The notes: generated by a model not told the origin, from the sequence alone. A stretch of 64,000 nt of DNA from Streptomyces sp. HUAS YS2 (GCF_033343995.1 NZ_CP137573.1:1860001-1924000); one strand, 5' to 3'; shown: positions 16,324 to 26,148, counted from the stretch's first letter. Program-made: numbers and translations.

Positions 16324-19300
16324 CTAGAGGCCGAATTCATCTCTTGCCCACGACGTGGCAGCGTCGTACATCTCTCGTCTTGCCGGGTTGATTGAGTTGT
16401 TTTGCCCGTAGGGCTTGCCGTTCTTTACACGACTAAGCCCTGTAGCCTTAACACGTTCAATCAAGATTTGCTCCACGCCGCGCGCTTGCCACTTCCTCAA
16501 CCCGGTGTACAGAGGGACAAGGTTGACGACACCGTAACCTTGTTTAATATGTTGCGCCTTTCGCCGCGCCAAATTGTTCGTTATCCCAGCATAGATCACG
16601 TCGCCAGCCTCGTTTAGTCCGTGGTAGACGATGTAGTCATCCTGAGAGTTCCTCTTGATCCACTGGGCCAACTTGCCTGTAAGAGAACAGTTGTGGACCA
16701 GAGTGGGAGCTTGACCCGCCAGCGCATAGTACGTGTGGAGGTTGTCGACGGTCAGGTTGTAGACCGTGGTCGACGCAGTCTTGGGGTTGACTGCCGCTAC
16801 CTGGATCCAGGTGCCGCTGCTGGTCTGGAGCCACTGGCCTGTTTTGAGGTCGCTGGCCTTCGTCCACTGACCGGCTTCGGCGGCCCAGAAGGGGTGGCCG
16901 TCGGTGGCGGTCAGTTTGGCAGTCTCGCTTCCTCCAACTCCGTCGGTGTCGACCGTGATATCGACAAGTTGCTTGTCGCCAGTTCCCTGGATGAGGGCGG
17001 TCACAGCGCGGGGGCCGGTTTCGCCAGTTTCGGGGTCGGTGGCGAGGACCTGGTCGCCAACCTGGATGTCCTTGATGGATTTGTGGGTAGCGTCGGCCAT
17101 CAGAACCGGGGTGTCGCCGGTGAAGCTGTTGCCACCCACCTCGCAGGCCTTCGCGGCCTTCTTGCCCAACTTAAGCATGCTGCCGAGTCCGCCCAGCATC
17201 CCCATGCCGCAGCCCATGGCCGCGGAGGAACCCACCTGCCCCCAGTCGACCTTCTTGCCAGACAGGCGCTGGAGGCCCCAGTCCATGAAGGCTTCGCCGA
17301 TCGCGCCGCCGATGCAGCCGACGATGAGCGGGTTGTTGCCCGACGGGTCGGTGTAGTTGGTCGGGCTGCTGAGGGCGTACTGGTACAGGTTCGGGCCGCC
17401 GGCGTGGCCGATGGGGTCCTGGCTGATGAAGCGGCCGGTCTCCGGCTGGTAGTAGCGGTTGCGGTAGTAGAGGAGGCCGGTGCCCTTGTCCTCCTCGCGG
17501 CCCGTGAAGGTGTACGGGTTCGACGTCGCCGTGCCCGACGCGGTCGGCTGGCCGTACGGGTCGTAGGTGTAGCGAGTGGCCACCGTCCCGTCGGCGTTCG
17601 CCAGGCCGACGACCGTGCCGAGGGCGTCCGTCAGGTAGGTCTGGGTCTTGCCGTTCTCCGTACGCAGGAGGTACTCGTCGAGGCCCGACGCCGTCACCGT
17701 GGCCGTCGGATCGCCCGCTGCGTTCTGCTCGACCGCCGGGTTGGAGCCGTCGGTCAGGAACTTCGTCGTCGCGCCCGCGAGGGTCTTACTCGCGCGGCCG
17801 CCCAGCGGGTCGTAGCCGAAAGCGCCGAGAGAGGTGCCGTCGGTCGTCTTCTTGACGCCGGTCAGCTCACCTCGGGTGTTCCAGGCGTAGGTGTTGTTGC
17901 CGTCGCCTGTGAGCTGGCCTTCGTTGTCGTACGTGAAGGTGCGGCCGTTGAAGGTGCTGAGGCGGTTGTCCTTGCCGAAGACGCTGCCGCTCTCCGCGGC
18001 CGGGACGGCGACGCTGGCCAGCGTGCCGCGCAGGCGGATCTGCTGGTCGTTGGCGTCGCGGTTGTACGTGAGCGTGCCGACCGAGGTGGCGCCCTGCGCG
18101 TAGCTGATGGACTTGACGGCGCCGCTGGTCTCGTACCCGGTGGTGCGGACCATGCCGCCGGGGTAGGTGGCGGTCTGCTCCCGGCCCGCGGGGTCGAGGC
18201 CGAAGGTGACCTCCTGGGTTCCCGCCTTGACACTGGTCAGGATGCTCGACCTGTCGTAGCCGTAGGCCGTGGTGACGCCGCCGGCGGTCATGGTCTTCCG
18301 ACGGTCGGCGTTGTCGTAGTCGTAGACGACGGTGCCGGTGGGACCGGTGACGGTTTTCGTACGGTCATAGACGTCGTACGTGAACGACTGGTCACCCACA
18401 GCCGTGTCGGAGACCTTCTTCGGCAGGTCGTACGCGTCGTACTCGTAGGTGACAGTCGACTCTGCCTGGCCGGCGAGGTCGACGTTGTACTTCGTGTTCT
18501 TCGCCCGGCCCAGCAGGTCGTACTCGGCCGTGGCCACACGGCCCATGCGGTCGGTGACCTTCGAGACCTGGCCGGCCGGGTGGTACTCGAATCCGGCCGT
18601 CGAACCGTAGGGGTCGGTCGCCGTCTTGGGCCGGTCGGCCTGGTCGTAGGTCCAGCTGGTGCTGTTCCCGCGGGCGTCCGTCAGGCTCGTGAGATTGCCG
18701 TTGTCGTCGTAGTCGAGGTTCAGGGCCTGGCCGAGCGGGTCGGTGACCGAGCGAGCCTGGTTGAGGACGTCGTAGACGACCCTGCTGGCGGAACCCGTGT
18801 TGTCGACCGTGACAATGCGGCGACCTGCGGCGTCGTGGAACTGGCTGCTGACGCGACCCTGGGGATCCTTGACCGACACCAGGTCGCCGTAGCGGTAGGT
18901 GTACGAGGTGACGGAGCCGTCGGGCGCGGTGACCGACTTGAGCTGGCCGTCGGGCTCGAAGTCGTACTGGGTGATCCGGCCTTCGGGGTCGGTCACCTTG
19001 TCGAGGTTTCCGGCGGCGTCGTACGCAAGGGTCGTCGCGTTACCGAGCGGGTCGGTGTACTTCGTCGGCTGGTCGAACGGGCCGTTGAACACGGTCGTGC
19101 CCGATGCACGGGCGTCGGTGGTTCCGACCAGCTCTGCGGTGGAGGTGACGTAGCCGTTGGCGTCGTACGTGAGGTCGGTCTTGCGGCCGTAGGGGTCGGT
19201 GACCTGGGTGACCCGGTGTGTGGCGGGGTCACGGGTGTAAGCCGTGGTGCGGGCCACGGCGGTGTTGGTGGCCTGGATTTCCTTGTAGCCGTAGCCGGCG

Positions 19301-22300
19301 GTGTCGAAATACACCCGGCGCAGCGCACCGCCGGGCTGGGTGACGTTGGCGATGGCGACGCGGCCTGCGTCAAGGGTGTAGGTGAAGGTGTACTTCTGGC
19401 CCTCGGTGAGGGTCTGCTCCTGCACCCGACCGGACGCGTAGAACACGTTGCTCATGTAGACGATGCCGCGGGCGTCCTTCGCCGTCTTGATGCGGTTCGA
19501 CGTGCCGTCGTACGTGTAGGAGCTGATCTTGCCCGCCGGGTCGGTGACCGTCTCGAGCCGGCCCGTCGAGTCGTAGGTGTAGCTCGTGGTGCGGCCGGTG
19601 TTGTCCGCCGCGATCTTCACCCGGTGCTGAGCGTCGTATTCGAAGGAGACCCACCGGCCGCCTGCCGTGGTGACCTGGGTGATGTCGCCCTTGTTGCCGC
19701 CGACACGGGTGATCTTCGTCTTGTTGCCGTGGCGGTCGCGGATCTCGGCGAGCGGCGCGTACTGGGGGAAGGTCCAGACGGTGCCGTCACGGAAGGTCAG
19801 TTCCCACTCGCCGTCGCCATTGTTCGCGATCTTCGTTCCTTCGAACGCGCCGGGAGAGCCGGTCGGTCCGAAGACGGCGTCGCCCCAGCCTGCGCCGGGC
19901 GAAGTCCGGACGTAGTGGACCTTGGACCCTCCGGGCAGGTAGAGGTCGACCTCCTGCCACTGGTTCTGGGAGTGCAGGAAGGCGTTGTAGATCAGGTCGC
20001 GTCCGATGCCGAAGGCGCGCTTGTCTGTGTCGCCCTGCCAGTACGTGCGGGTGACTTCCGCGTTGCCGCGCCGGTCGGCGACGGCGAGGTCGGTGTGCCT
20101 GTCGGTCAGGTAGCCGGTCGACAGTTCGACCGGGTCGCCGGAGAGCCAGTCGAAGGCGTCCTGGAGCCAGGAGGTCGCCCAGCCGAGCCAGCCGTCGGTG
20201 TTGAACATCGCGCCGTGGAACGCCCACACGCGCGTGTCGGCGTCAGGCACGACCTGGCGACCGTCGGGGGTGACGGTGCCGTGGCCGTAGACGTACCAGC
20301 CCTTCTTCTTCGGGTCATAGTCCAGGAACTCCACACGCTTGCCGGGGGCTTCGCGGGTGTAGTTCGGGTAGACGATCTGAGCGCCCTTGGGGAAGACGTA
20401 GGTGCCGCCGGGCTGAACGGTGAAGTAGACGGGGACGATGCTGTTCTTCGGCAGCGGGAACGGCGGACGGTCGATCGGGATCGCGGTGATGCCGAGTTCG
20501 GTGACCGGCTTGCCCTTGTCGTCGCGGACCACCGAGCCCTTGGGGATTCGGACCTCCAGGCCCGGGATCTGCGGGGTCTTCAGGACCACGTCCGTCTTCG
20601 CCGGGACGGCGAACTTGACCGTGTGCTTCGTGTCGAGCGGGGTCATCCACACCGGGAAGCCCAAGTCGACGGTCTGGCCGGCCTTCGGCTGGACGTGGAT
20701 GTCGAAGCGGCCGTACGAGCGGTCCTTGGTGTTCGCACTCTCGCCGTTGACGATCAGGGTGGTCGCCTCGGGGCTGATCCCGGCGAGCAGGAACCGGCCC
20801 TGCGCGTCAGTGCGGGAAGTCTTGCCGCCCGCGGTGACGGTCACCTTCGGGAGCGGCTTGCCGTCCAGCTTCAAAACACGGCCGGTCAGCGCGGTCGTCT
20901 TCGCTGCCGCTCGCAGCGCTGCAGGGGCCTTGGGCGGGGTGCTGCCGCGTTCGGTGATCCAGTCACGGCCGGCGAGGTTCGCCTTGGCCGGCTGCCACGC
21001 GTCGGCACCCGACGGCACAACGCCAGGGGCCTTCGCCGACGCGTCCGTCTTTCCCGCTGCCGCCGTCTTCTTGGGCGCGGGGGCGGCCAGCGGGGACGCC
21101 GTGGTGGTCAGGCCGACGTTCCATGTGCCGGTCTTCAGCGACCACGGGTCGACGACGACCGTGTACGTGCCGGTCTCGGGCAGCGTGGGCAGGTCGGTTG
21201 AGAGCGTGGTGTCCGACATCGACCGCTCGTTGACCAGCTTGGTCCCGTTCGGCGAGGTGACCGTCAGGTACCAGTAGTAGGGGGGCGCGTCGAGGCCCAG
21301 GGTCAGCTTCTGTCCGGCCGTGCCGGTGAAGGTGTAGTGGGCGTTCTGGCCTGCGGTAGTGATCGCCGCCGGGCGCTTGGTGCCGTCGGTGCTCAGCGCA
21401 CCCCCGTTCACGTCCGGAAGCAGGGTCGCGGTCACGGCGCCCGTGGTGGGGCCGAAGGGCTGCACGATCACGCGGTGGGTGCCCGCCGCGAGCGGTGCCT
21501 TGAGCTCGGCCAGACCGGTGGCCGAGTACACCGAGGTGAGGTCGTTCTCGGTGCTGCTGCCGGGGGCGGCGGCGAGGACCCTGATCGTGCCGAGGGTATT
21601 ACCGGACAACGCGACGCCCATGCCGTCACCGGCGGTCGCGTCAAGGGTGAACTCCAGCCGCTGGCCCGGCCGCGTGACGGTCCCCGTCTTCGGGGTGGTC
21701 CCAGTCAGGGCGCCGGCGGCGACCGGCTTTGACAGCCACAGCGTCGCATTGCCGCTGCCCGCGCTGCTCGGCGTGATGACCACGGTGTACGCGGCGCCAG
21801 CGGTCAGACCGGGCAGGTAGGCGACGTCGTCGGTGTTGGATGACACCGTGGCAACGCTCGTGCCGCTGCCGCCCGCGGGGCCGAAGAGCTTCAGCTCCGT
21901 GGACGTGCCGAAGGTCACGCCGGTCAGTGCCAGCCCGAGCACCCCGCTCGAAGGAGCGGTGAACTTCACCCGGGCACGCTGGCCCGGCCGGTTCAGCGCG
22001 ACCGGTGCCGACGGCCCGTCGGCTGTCAGGTTCACCACAGCATCCGCGGACAGGGACAGCGACAGGGCGCCGGTTGCGGCGTCATCCGGGTTGAGGACGA
22101 CCCGGTAGGCGCCTGTCTCCGTGAGCGCGGGCAGGCCGATGGTCCGGGTCTGGCCCGAACTTAGCCACTCCCCGCTGAGGATGTTCGCGCCGGACGGGGC
22201 GAACATGTCCACGTTCACGGCACCGCTGAAGGTGTTGGACGAAATCGCCAGGGAGAACGTGTCACCGGTCGTGCCCTGAACAACCGACTCGGCGGTCTGC

Positions 22301-24276
22301 CCGGCGCGGGTGACGTCGACCGCGACCGGGGCGCCCGTCGTCGACAACGGGGCCACGGCGAGGGTGCGGGAAAGAGTGAGCTTCAGCGTTCCGGCTTCCA
22401 CGGCGTCGGGCGCCATGCGGAGCATGTACGTGCCGGTGGCAGGCAGTACCGGGAAGTCGACGTCGTCGATGCCGTTCGTGTAAACGTTGTGGGAGCTGAG
22501 ACGGGTGCCGTCAGGGCGGAACAGTTCCAGCTCCACCCAGCTGGCGAAGCCCGTGGACGCCACCCCGAGGTGGAAGCCCTGTCCGGCTTCGCCTGCGAAC
22601 CGCGCGAAGCCGTTCTGGCCCACGCGAGGGAGGCTCATCGTGACATCAGGGCCGACCGGATCGAGCGTGCCGGCGTCCACGTAGCGCGACCCGGTCACCT
22701 TCACCGCGGCGGCACGGCCGTCGTCCGGGTCGAGCCGCAGCGTGTACGTACCGGACTTGGCCAGCGCGTCGACGTCGATGTCGGTCGAGCGGTTGGCCCC
22801 CATCGAGGCGCTGCTCACCTCGATGCCGTCGGGGTCGTAGAGCCGCGCGTACATCGACCCGGTCATGCCAGATCCCTGCACGGCGAGACTGACCGACTGC
22901 CCCAGGGTCGCGTCGAACGTCAGCTTGCCGTCCTGGCCCGCTCGACTGAGTGCCAGGTCGGCGGAGAGGCCGGCCAGGTCCAGCACGGCAGTCGCCGGGT
23001 TCGACAGGGTGACGGTGGCGCCGCCGATGTTGCTGCTGCCCGGCTCCAGGATCAGCGAATAGCGCCCACCGAGCGGCAGGTTGTGGACTTCCCAGTCGTC
23101 TTCGCCGGAGGAGAAGTAGCCGATCCCGCCGAACTGGCTGCCCTGCGGGTCGTAGAGCTTCATCGTCACCGTGCTGGTGAACGTGGAGTTCGTGATGGCG
23201 AAGTCGATGTCCTCGCCCTTGTCGGCGTCGAACAGCACCTGCGCACGGTTGCCGGGTGTCGTCACCGCCAGCGTCGGCGGCGTGGTGTCCGTGACCGACG
23301 TCGTCTCCGACGACTCGATCTGCCCCTCACCGGTGCCGTACCGCACCTGGTACGTCGTCGCGGACGTGGCCCGCCCGTCGCGGGTCTCCACCTCGATCTG
23401 CCCGTTGACCGCACCCGGCGGCACGAACACCGTCAAAGCCGTGTCCGTACGGGTCTTCACCTGGGCGACGATCCCGCCCCCGAATCGCACCACGTTGTCC
23501 GTGGCGGCGTCGGCGAACCCCGAGCCCGTGACCACCACTTCCGCACCGACGTAGCCGGTGTCGGGCTCGACCCTCGAGATAACCGGGGCCGGGGCTGCCG
23601 GCGTGAACGTTTCTGATGACGCGGCGGTCGAGGTCCCGACGGTCACCGACACCTTGCCGGCCACTGCGCCTGCCGGAACCTTCACAGTGAGGCGGCGCGG
23701 CGTCGAAGCAGAGACTACTTGGGCATTCACGGTGCCGAACTTCACCGTGTTGGAAGCGAGGGTCGTGGAGAAGCCGGTGCCAGACAGTGTCACGACCTGT
23801 CCGACAGCCGCCCGGACCGGCACCACGGACAGCACCGAGACCGTGCTCGACGGGTACCGCTCGATCGCGAGGCGGTTGCCGGCAGCGTCGTAGCGGTAGC
23901 GGGCCGTCTCGCCGGTGGGGTCGGTGATGCCGACCATGCGGCCGACTGCGTCGTACGCGTACACCGCGTCGTCGGTCGTCGGCGCCTCGGCGGCCGCGGC
24001 CGCCGCCCTGGCCAACTGCTTGCTCGGACCCGCCTGCAGCTTCGGAGTGGTCGATGGCGATCCCGCTGCCGAAAGGGACGGAGACGGAGTTGAAGACGGA
24101 GCCGCGGAGAGGGATGGAGCCGGCGACGGCGACGAGACAGGTGATGTGGACGGCGTAGGAGACGCGGCCTCCGCCGACACCGTCCCCGCCGTCAATGCCA
24201 CCGCAAGAACGCCGACGGTCAACGACCGCCAGCCTCTCGACAGCCGAATCCCCAACCGCTCGCCGTGCACCCGCAC
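16324..24276 (-). CDS. secreted Rhs/YD-repeat polymorphic toxin with HINT and GIY-YIG tip
   Basis: About 2650 residues. In order: signal peptide (RSLTVGVLAVALTAG), Ser/Pro-rich stretch, one YD pair, two IPT/TIG domains (DNA 23340-23845), seven beta-sandwich repeats of about 103 residues (21085-23300), a carboxypeptidase-regulatory-like domain (TGRVLKLDGKPLPKVTVTAG), a DUF6531-like region (DPVELSTGYLTDRHTDLAV), many YD repeats, the Rhs signature (YYRNRYYQPETGRFISQDPI), a pretoxin HINT domain (NSFTGDTPVLMAD to LVHNC), and a GIY-YIG nuclease tip (YIVYHGL, VIYAGITNNLARRKAQH, Glu in GVEQILIER). The tip is AT-richer than the rest. GTG 24276 follows GGGGAGGG; GTG 24270 is also possible. The role is inhibition of competitors by a DNA-cutting tip. 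Confidence 0.92.
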   Translation of the reverse strand: MRVHGERLGIRLSRGWRSLTVGVLAVALTAGTVSAEAASPTPSTSPVSSPSPAPSLSAAPSSTPSPSLSAAGSPSTTPKLQAGPSKQLARAAAAAAEAPTTDDAVYAYDAVGRMVGITDPTGETARYRYDAAGNRLAIERYPSSTVSVLSVVPVRAAVGQVVTLSGTGFSTTLASNTVKFGTVNAQVVSASTPRRLTVKVPAGAVAGKVSVTVGTSTAASSETFTPAAPAPVISRVEPDTGYVGAEVVVTGSGFADAATDNVVRFGGGIVAQVKTRTDTALTVFVPPGAVNGQIEVETRDGRATSATTYQVRYGTGEGQIESSETTSVTDTTPPTLAVTTPGNRAQVLFDADKGEDIDFAITNSTFTSTVTMKLYDPQGSQFGGIGYFSSGEDDWEVHNLPLGGRYSLILEPGSSNIGGATVTLSNPATAVLDLAGLSADLALSRAGQDGKLTFDATLGQSVSLAVQGSGMTGSMYARLYDPDGIEVSSASMGANRSTDIDVDALAKSGTYTLRLDPDDGRAAAVKVTGSRYVDAGTLDPVGPDVTMSLPRVGQNGFARFAGEAGQGFHLGVASTGFASWVELELFRPDGTRLSSHNVYTNGIDDVDFPVLPATGTYMLRMAPDAVEAGTLKLTLSRTLAVAPLSTTGAPVAVDVTRAGQTAESVVQGTTGDTFSLAISSNTFSGAVNVDMFAPSGANILSGEWLSSGQTRTIGLPALTETGAYRVVLNPDDAATGALSLSLSADAVVNLTADGPSAPVALNRPGQRARVKFTAPSSGVLGLALTGVTFGTSTELKLFGPAGGSGTSVATVSSNTDDVAYLPGLTAGAAYTVVITPSSAGSGNATLWLSKPVAAGALTGTTPKTGTVTRPGQRLEFTLDATAGDGMGVALSGNTLGTIRVLAAAPGSSTENDLTSVYSATGLAELKAPLAAGTHRVIVQPFGPTTGAVTATLLPDVNGGALSTDGTKRPAAITTAGQNAHYTFTGTAGQKLTLGLDAPPYYWYLTVTSPNGTKLVNERSMSDTTLSTDLPTLPETGTYTVVVDPWSLKTGTWNVGLTTTASPLAAPAPKKTAAAGKTDASAKAPGVVPSGADAWQPAKANLAGRDWITERGSTPPKAPAALRAAAKTTALTGRVLKLDGKPLPKVTVTAGGKTSRTDAQGRFLLAGISPEATTLIVNGESANTKDRSYGRFDIHVQPKAGQTVDLGFPVWMTPLDTKHTVKFAVPAKTDVVLKTPQIPGLEVRIPKGSVVRDDKGKPVTELGITAIPIDRPPFPLPKNSIVPVYFTVQPGGTYVFPKGAQIVYPNYTREAPGKRVEFLDYDPKKKGWYVYGHGTVTPDGRQVVPDADTRVWAFHGAMFNTDGWLGWATSWLQDAFDWLSGDPVELSTGYLTDRHTDLAVADRRGNAEVTRTYWQGDTDKRAFGIGRDLIYNAFLHSQNQWQEVDLYLPGGSKVHYVRTSPGAGWGDAVFGPTGSPGAFEGTKIANNGDGEWELTFRDGTVWTFPQYAPLAEIRDRHGNKTKITRVGGNKGDITQVTTAGGRWVSFEYDAQHRVKIAADNTGRTTSYTYDSTGRLETVTDPAGKISSYTYDGTSNRIKTAKDARGIVYMSNVFYASGRVQEQTLTEGQKYTFTYTLDAGRVAIANVTQPGGALRRVYFDTAGYGYKEIQATNTAVARTTAYTRDPATHRVTQVTDPYGRKTDLTYDANGYVTSTAELVGTTDARASGTTVFNGPFDQPTKYTDPLGNATTLAYDAAGNLDKVTDPEGRITQYDFEPDGQLKSVTAPDGSVTSYTYRYGDLVSVKDPQGRVSSQFHDAAGRRIVTVDNTGSASRVVYDVLNQARSVTDPLGQALNLDYDDNGNLTSLTDARGNSTSWTYDQADRPKTATDPYGSTAGFEYHPAGQVSKVTDRMGRVATAEYDLLGRAKNTKYNVDLAGQAESTVTYEYDAYDLPKKVSDTAVGDQSFTYDVYDRTKTVTGPTGTVVYDYDNADRRKTMTAGGVTTAYGYDRSSILTSVKAGTQEVTFGLDPAGREQTATYPGGMVRTTGYETSGAVKSISYAQGATSVGTLTYNRDANDQQIRLRGTLASVAVPAAESGSVFGKDNRLSTFNGRTFTYDNEGQLTGDGNNTYAWNTRGELTGVKKTTDGTSLGAFGYDPLGGRASKTLAGATTKFLTDGSNPAVEQNAAGDPTATVTASGLDEYLLRTENGKTQTYLTDALGTVVGLANADGTVATRYTYDPYGQPTASGTATSNPYTFTGREEDKGTGLLYYRNRYYQPETGRFISQDPIGHAGGPNLYQYALSSPTNYTDPSGNNPLIVGCIGGAIGEAFMDWGLQRLSGKKVDWGQVGSSAAMGCGMGMLGGLGSMLKLGKKAAKACEVGGNSFTGDTPVLMADATHKSIKDIQVGDQVLATDPETGETGPRAVTALIQGTGDKQLVDITVDTDGVGGSETAKLTATDGHPFWAAEAGQWTKASDLKTGQWLQTSSGTWIQVAAVNPKTASTTVYNLTVDNLHTYYALAGQAPTLVHNCSLTGKLAQWIKRNSQDDYIVYHGLNEAGDVIYAGITNNLARRKAQHIKQGYGVVNLVPLYTGLRKWQARGVEQILIERVKATGLSRVKNGKPYGQNNSINPARREMYDAATSWARDEFGL

Positions 24277-24782
24277 GTGCCCTCCCCAGAGCAACACCAG
24301 GCCCACAAGGCCCAGGACAAGCCCGCACTCCCCGTACAGGCCGTCACAACCTACACACACCCCGTCAATCGCACACATGAACTAAACGCGAGCTAATCAC
24401 ATACCGGCCTCACCGTGATCACACATTCTTCACCTCATACGTCTCAACTCACCCGCCATAACCACGCGTAACACCCCTAACAACGAGACCCCCACACGAC
24501 TGAAAAGCGCCCAACCAACCCCGACGGCACCAGTTCCGGGCATGCCCTGAGCAGGCACAGAACCTCCCACCCCCTCGGACCCCCGCCGGCGGGCGCTGTC
24601 AGGTTCGACGGCCCTACGCTGCGCGAGCACTTCTTCGCGGCGGGGTCGCCGGAGCTCGGTGAACTTAGGTAAGAGGGAAAGGAGTGCGGGTGAAGCATTG
24701 CCGACCGCCAGGGCCTGTTGCCAAAGTGGATCTGCTCTACGGTGATCACGGTGGGAACGCGAGGGGATATGGCAGGCCGGCG
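24277..24782. other. intergenic region between Rhs toxin and DUF4288-like gene
   Basis: No convincing complete gene. The part at 24380-24560 is poor in G on the plus strand and must hold the leftward Rhs promoter. At 24570-24612 there is a 43-bp stretch closely resembling 28536-28578, the promoter of another gene in this window. It is followed in frame by a short C-terminal-looking peptide (LREHFFAAGSPELGELR and stop), which may be a gene remnant. Confidence 0.4.
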
Positions 24783-25103
24783 ATGAAGCGAGAGCCGAAG
24801 GCGTGGTACGGCGTCAGAACCTTCTATCGATGGCTGGACTGGGAGAACCGTCCCTACGAGGAGCGCGTCGTGCTGTTCCGAGCGTGGTCACTCGAAGAAG
24901 CCATCGAAGTGGCTGAGCGGGAGTCGACCGAATACGCAAGGGAGAGCGGCTTCGAGGTCCTCGACATGGTGCAGGCGTACCGGATCTCGGACGCCGACGA
25001 GGAGGTGGGCGCGGGTACGGAGGTGTTCTCGAAGCTGCATGCGCTCGACCTGCCGGCGAACGAGTTTCTCGACCGTTACGACTCAGGACACGGCGCACAC
25101 TGA
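24783..25103 (+). CDS. DUF4288-like small protein
   Basis: 106 residues from ATG 24783. The core WYGVRTFYRWLDWENRPYEE, then VVLFRAWSLEEAIEVAEREST, matches the DUF4288 pattern of an alpha/beta domain with an EEAIEKAE-like helix. Its function is unknown. It sits divergently next to the Rhs toxin and before a broken gene. Its position suggests a spare immunity role, but this is inference only. The start is uncertain because no strong ribosome site is visible. Confidence 0.65.
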   Translation: MKREPKAWYGVRTFYRWLDWENRPYEERVVLFRAWSLEEAIEVAERESTEYARESGFEVLDMVQAYRISDADEEVGAGTEVFSKLHALDLPANEFLDRYDSGHGAH

Positions 25104-25108
25104 GATCG

Positions 25109-25487
25109 TTGAATGACGTCGCTCCGGTCATAGGCATGCGTATCTCAACCGACGACGGCCGATTCGGGCTGATCCTGACCCCGGCGGGTGACCCCCGGGA
25201 TGCGCACTTCTTTCAGTTCCAACTCGTCGTGGGCTCGGTCGTCATAGGGGCCAGGCTCGAGGACCCGTGTCTGGCCCAGGCCGCCGAGTCGCTCGACCGA
25301 TGCCTGGTCCGCGGGTATGTCCAATGGCACGCACGCGATCGTGATCGGCGAGCCCGCCGAACCATCCGTCGGGACCCGCACGCCCCACGTCGCAGTCGTG
25401 TCGCTGCACGAATTTCAAGCGATCGCCATAGCCGCCACCCAGTATGGGGAAGCCGTGCTTGCTGAGCGCGTCGAGAAGCGGGCGTAG
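25109..25487 (+). pseudogene. frameshifted small gene of unknown family
   Basis: The first part reads MRISTDDGRFGLILTPAG and on to LDRCLVRGY at 25318. The next codons become Arg-rich nonsense, but the frame one base later continues sensibly as SNGTHAIVIGEPAEP, then HVAVVSLHEFQAIAIAAT and EAVLAERVEKRA, with TAG at 25485. Joining the frames needs removal of one base near 25319 and gives about 126 residues. This is a single-base insertion: a real pseudogene or a sequencing error. The true start may be TTG 25109 or ATG 25136. Confidence 0.7.
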
Positions 25488-25524
25488 CCGTTACGGATGT
25501 CCGCGCTCGGCAGGTCAGGGGCGG

Positions 25525-26067
25525 TCAGCGCGGACGTACGCCGTCGATGGCGATCGCAAGCAGCTGGTCGGCCTCGGCCGGGCCGTCGTTGTCCCGCTCG
25601 GTTGCCAGCGCGATGGCGCCGACGAGTTTCAGCAGCTGAGTGATGGTGATCTCGGGGCGCACGGCGTCTGCCGCTCGGGCGCGCGCGAGGAGGGCGTCTC
25701 CGGCATTGGTGACCATGTCGTGGCAGGACTCGCCCAGTGACGGATCCGCGTCCCGCATCAGGGACGCCCCCAGTCCGCGGTTGGCCACGGCGTGGGCACC
25801 GACCGCGCGGAGCCAGGTGGACAGGGCCTGACCCGGGTCGGGTTCGGCGAGCAGATCGCCGGCCTTCGCGCACAGGGCTTCCACCCGGTCCTTGAAGACC
25901 GCCTCCAGGAGTGCCTGGCGGGAGGGGAAGTGGCGGTGCAGGGTCGCCGAGCCGACTCCGGCGCGACGGGCGACCTCTTCCAGGGAGGCGTCGGCGCCGT
26001 GCTCAGCGATCAGGGCCCCGGCGGCGGCCACGATCTTCTCGACGTTGCGGCGGGCGTCGGCGCGCAT
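25525..26067 (-). CDS. TetR-family transcriptional regulator
   Basis: 180 residues. The N-terminal helix-turn-helix is IVAAAGALIAEHGADASLEE then VARRAGVGSATLHRHFPSRQ, with a helical ligand domain after it. The ATG at 26067 is preferred over one at 26112, which would place an inverted-repeat operator inside the coding sequence. It is divergent from an NmrA-like gene; such pairs in Streptomyces are typically TetR-repressed oxidoreductases induced by a small molecule. Confidence 0.92.
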   Translation of the reverse strand: MRADARRNVEKIVAAAGALIAEHGADASLEEVARRAGVGSATLHRHFPSRQALLEAVFKDRVEALCAKAGDLLAEPDPGQALSTWLRAVGAHAVANRGLGASLMRDADPSLGESCHDMVTNAGDALLARARAADAVRPEITITQLLKLVGAIALATERDNDGPAEADQLLAIAIDGVRPR

Positions 26068-26093
26068 CGGTCGGGTGCTCCTGACGGGTTGAA

Positions 26094-26148
26094 AAGTGGG
26101 GTGGTCCTCCATATCGTACCGAACGAGAAACGGAGGGCCACCCCACTT
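26094..26148. promoter_or_regulatory. long inverted repeat, putative TetR operator
   Basis: Left arm AAGTGGGGTGGTCCTCC (26094-26110) and right arm GGAGGGCCACCCCACTT (26132-26148) are reverse complements at 16 of 17 positions with a 21-bp spacer. Each arm is itself a weak dyad (GGWGG...CCWCC). It lies between the divergent tetR and nmrA-like genes, where binding would block both promoters. Confidence 0.75.

Noticed and set aside
16690..17135. Intein in the Rhs gene
   Set aside because: The HINT domain is followed by a toxin tip rather than a resumed host protein, so it is a pretoxin HINT, not a splicing intein.
16621..21201. Very long plus-strand open frame opposite the Rhs gene
   Set aside because: It is Val/Gly/Arg-rich without domains and mirrors GC-biased third codon positions of the Rhs gene, which has clear YD repeats on the minus strand.
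24430..24749. Two short minus-strand frames before the DUF4288-like gene
   Set aside because: No domain, no ribosome site and mutually overlapping; more likely non-coding or remnant sequence.
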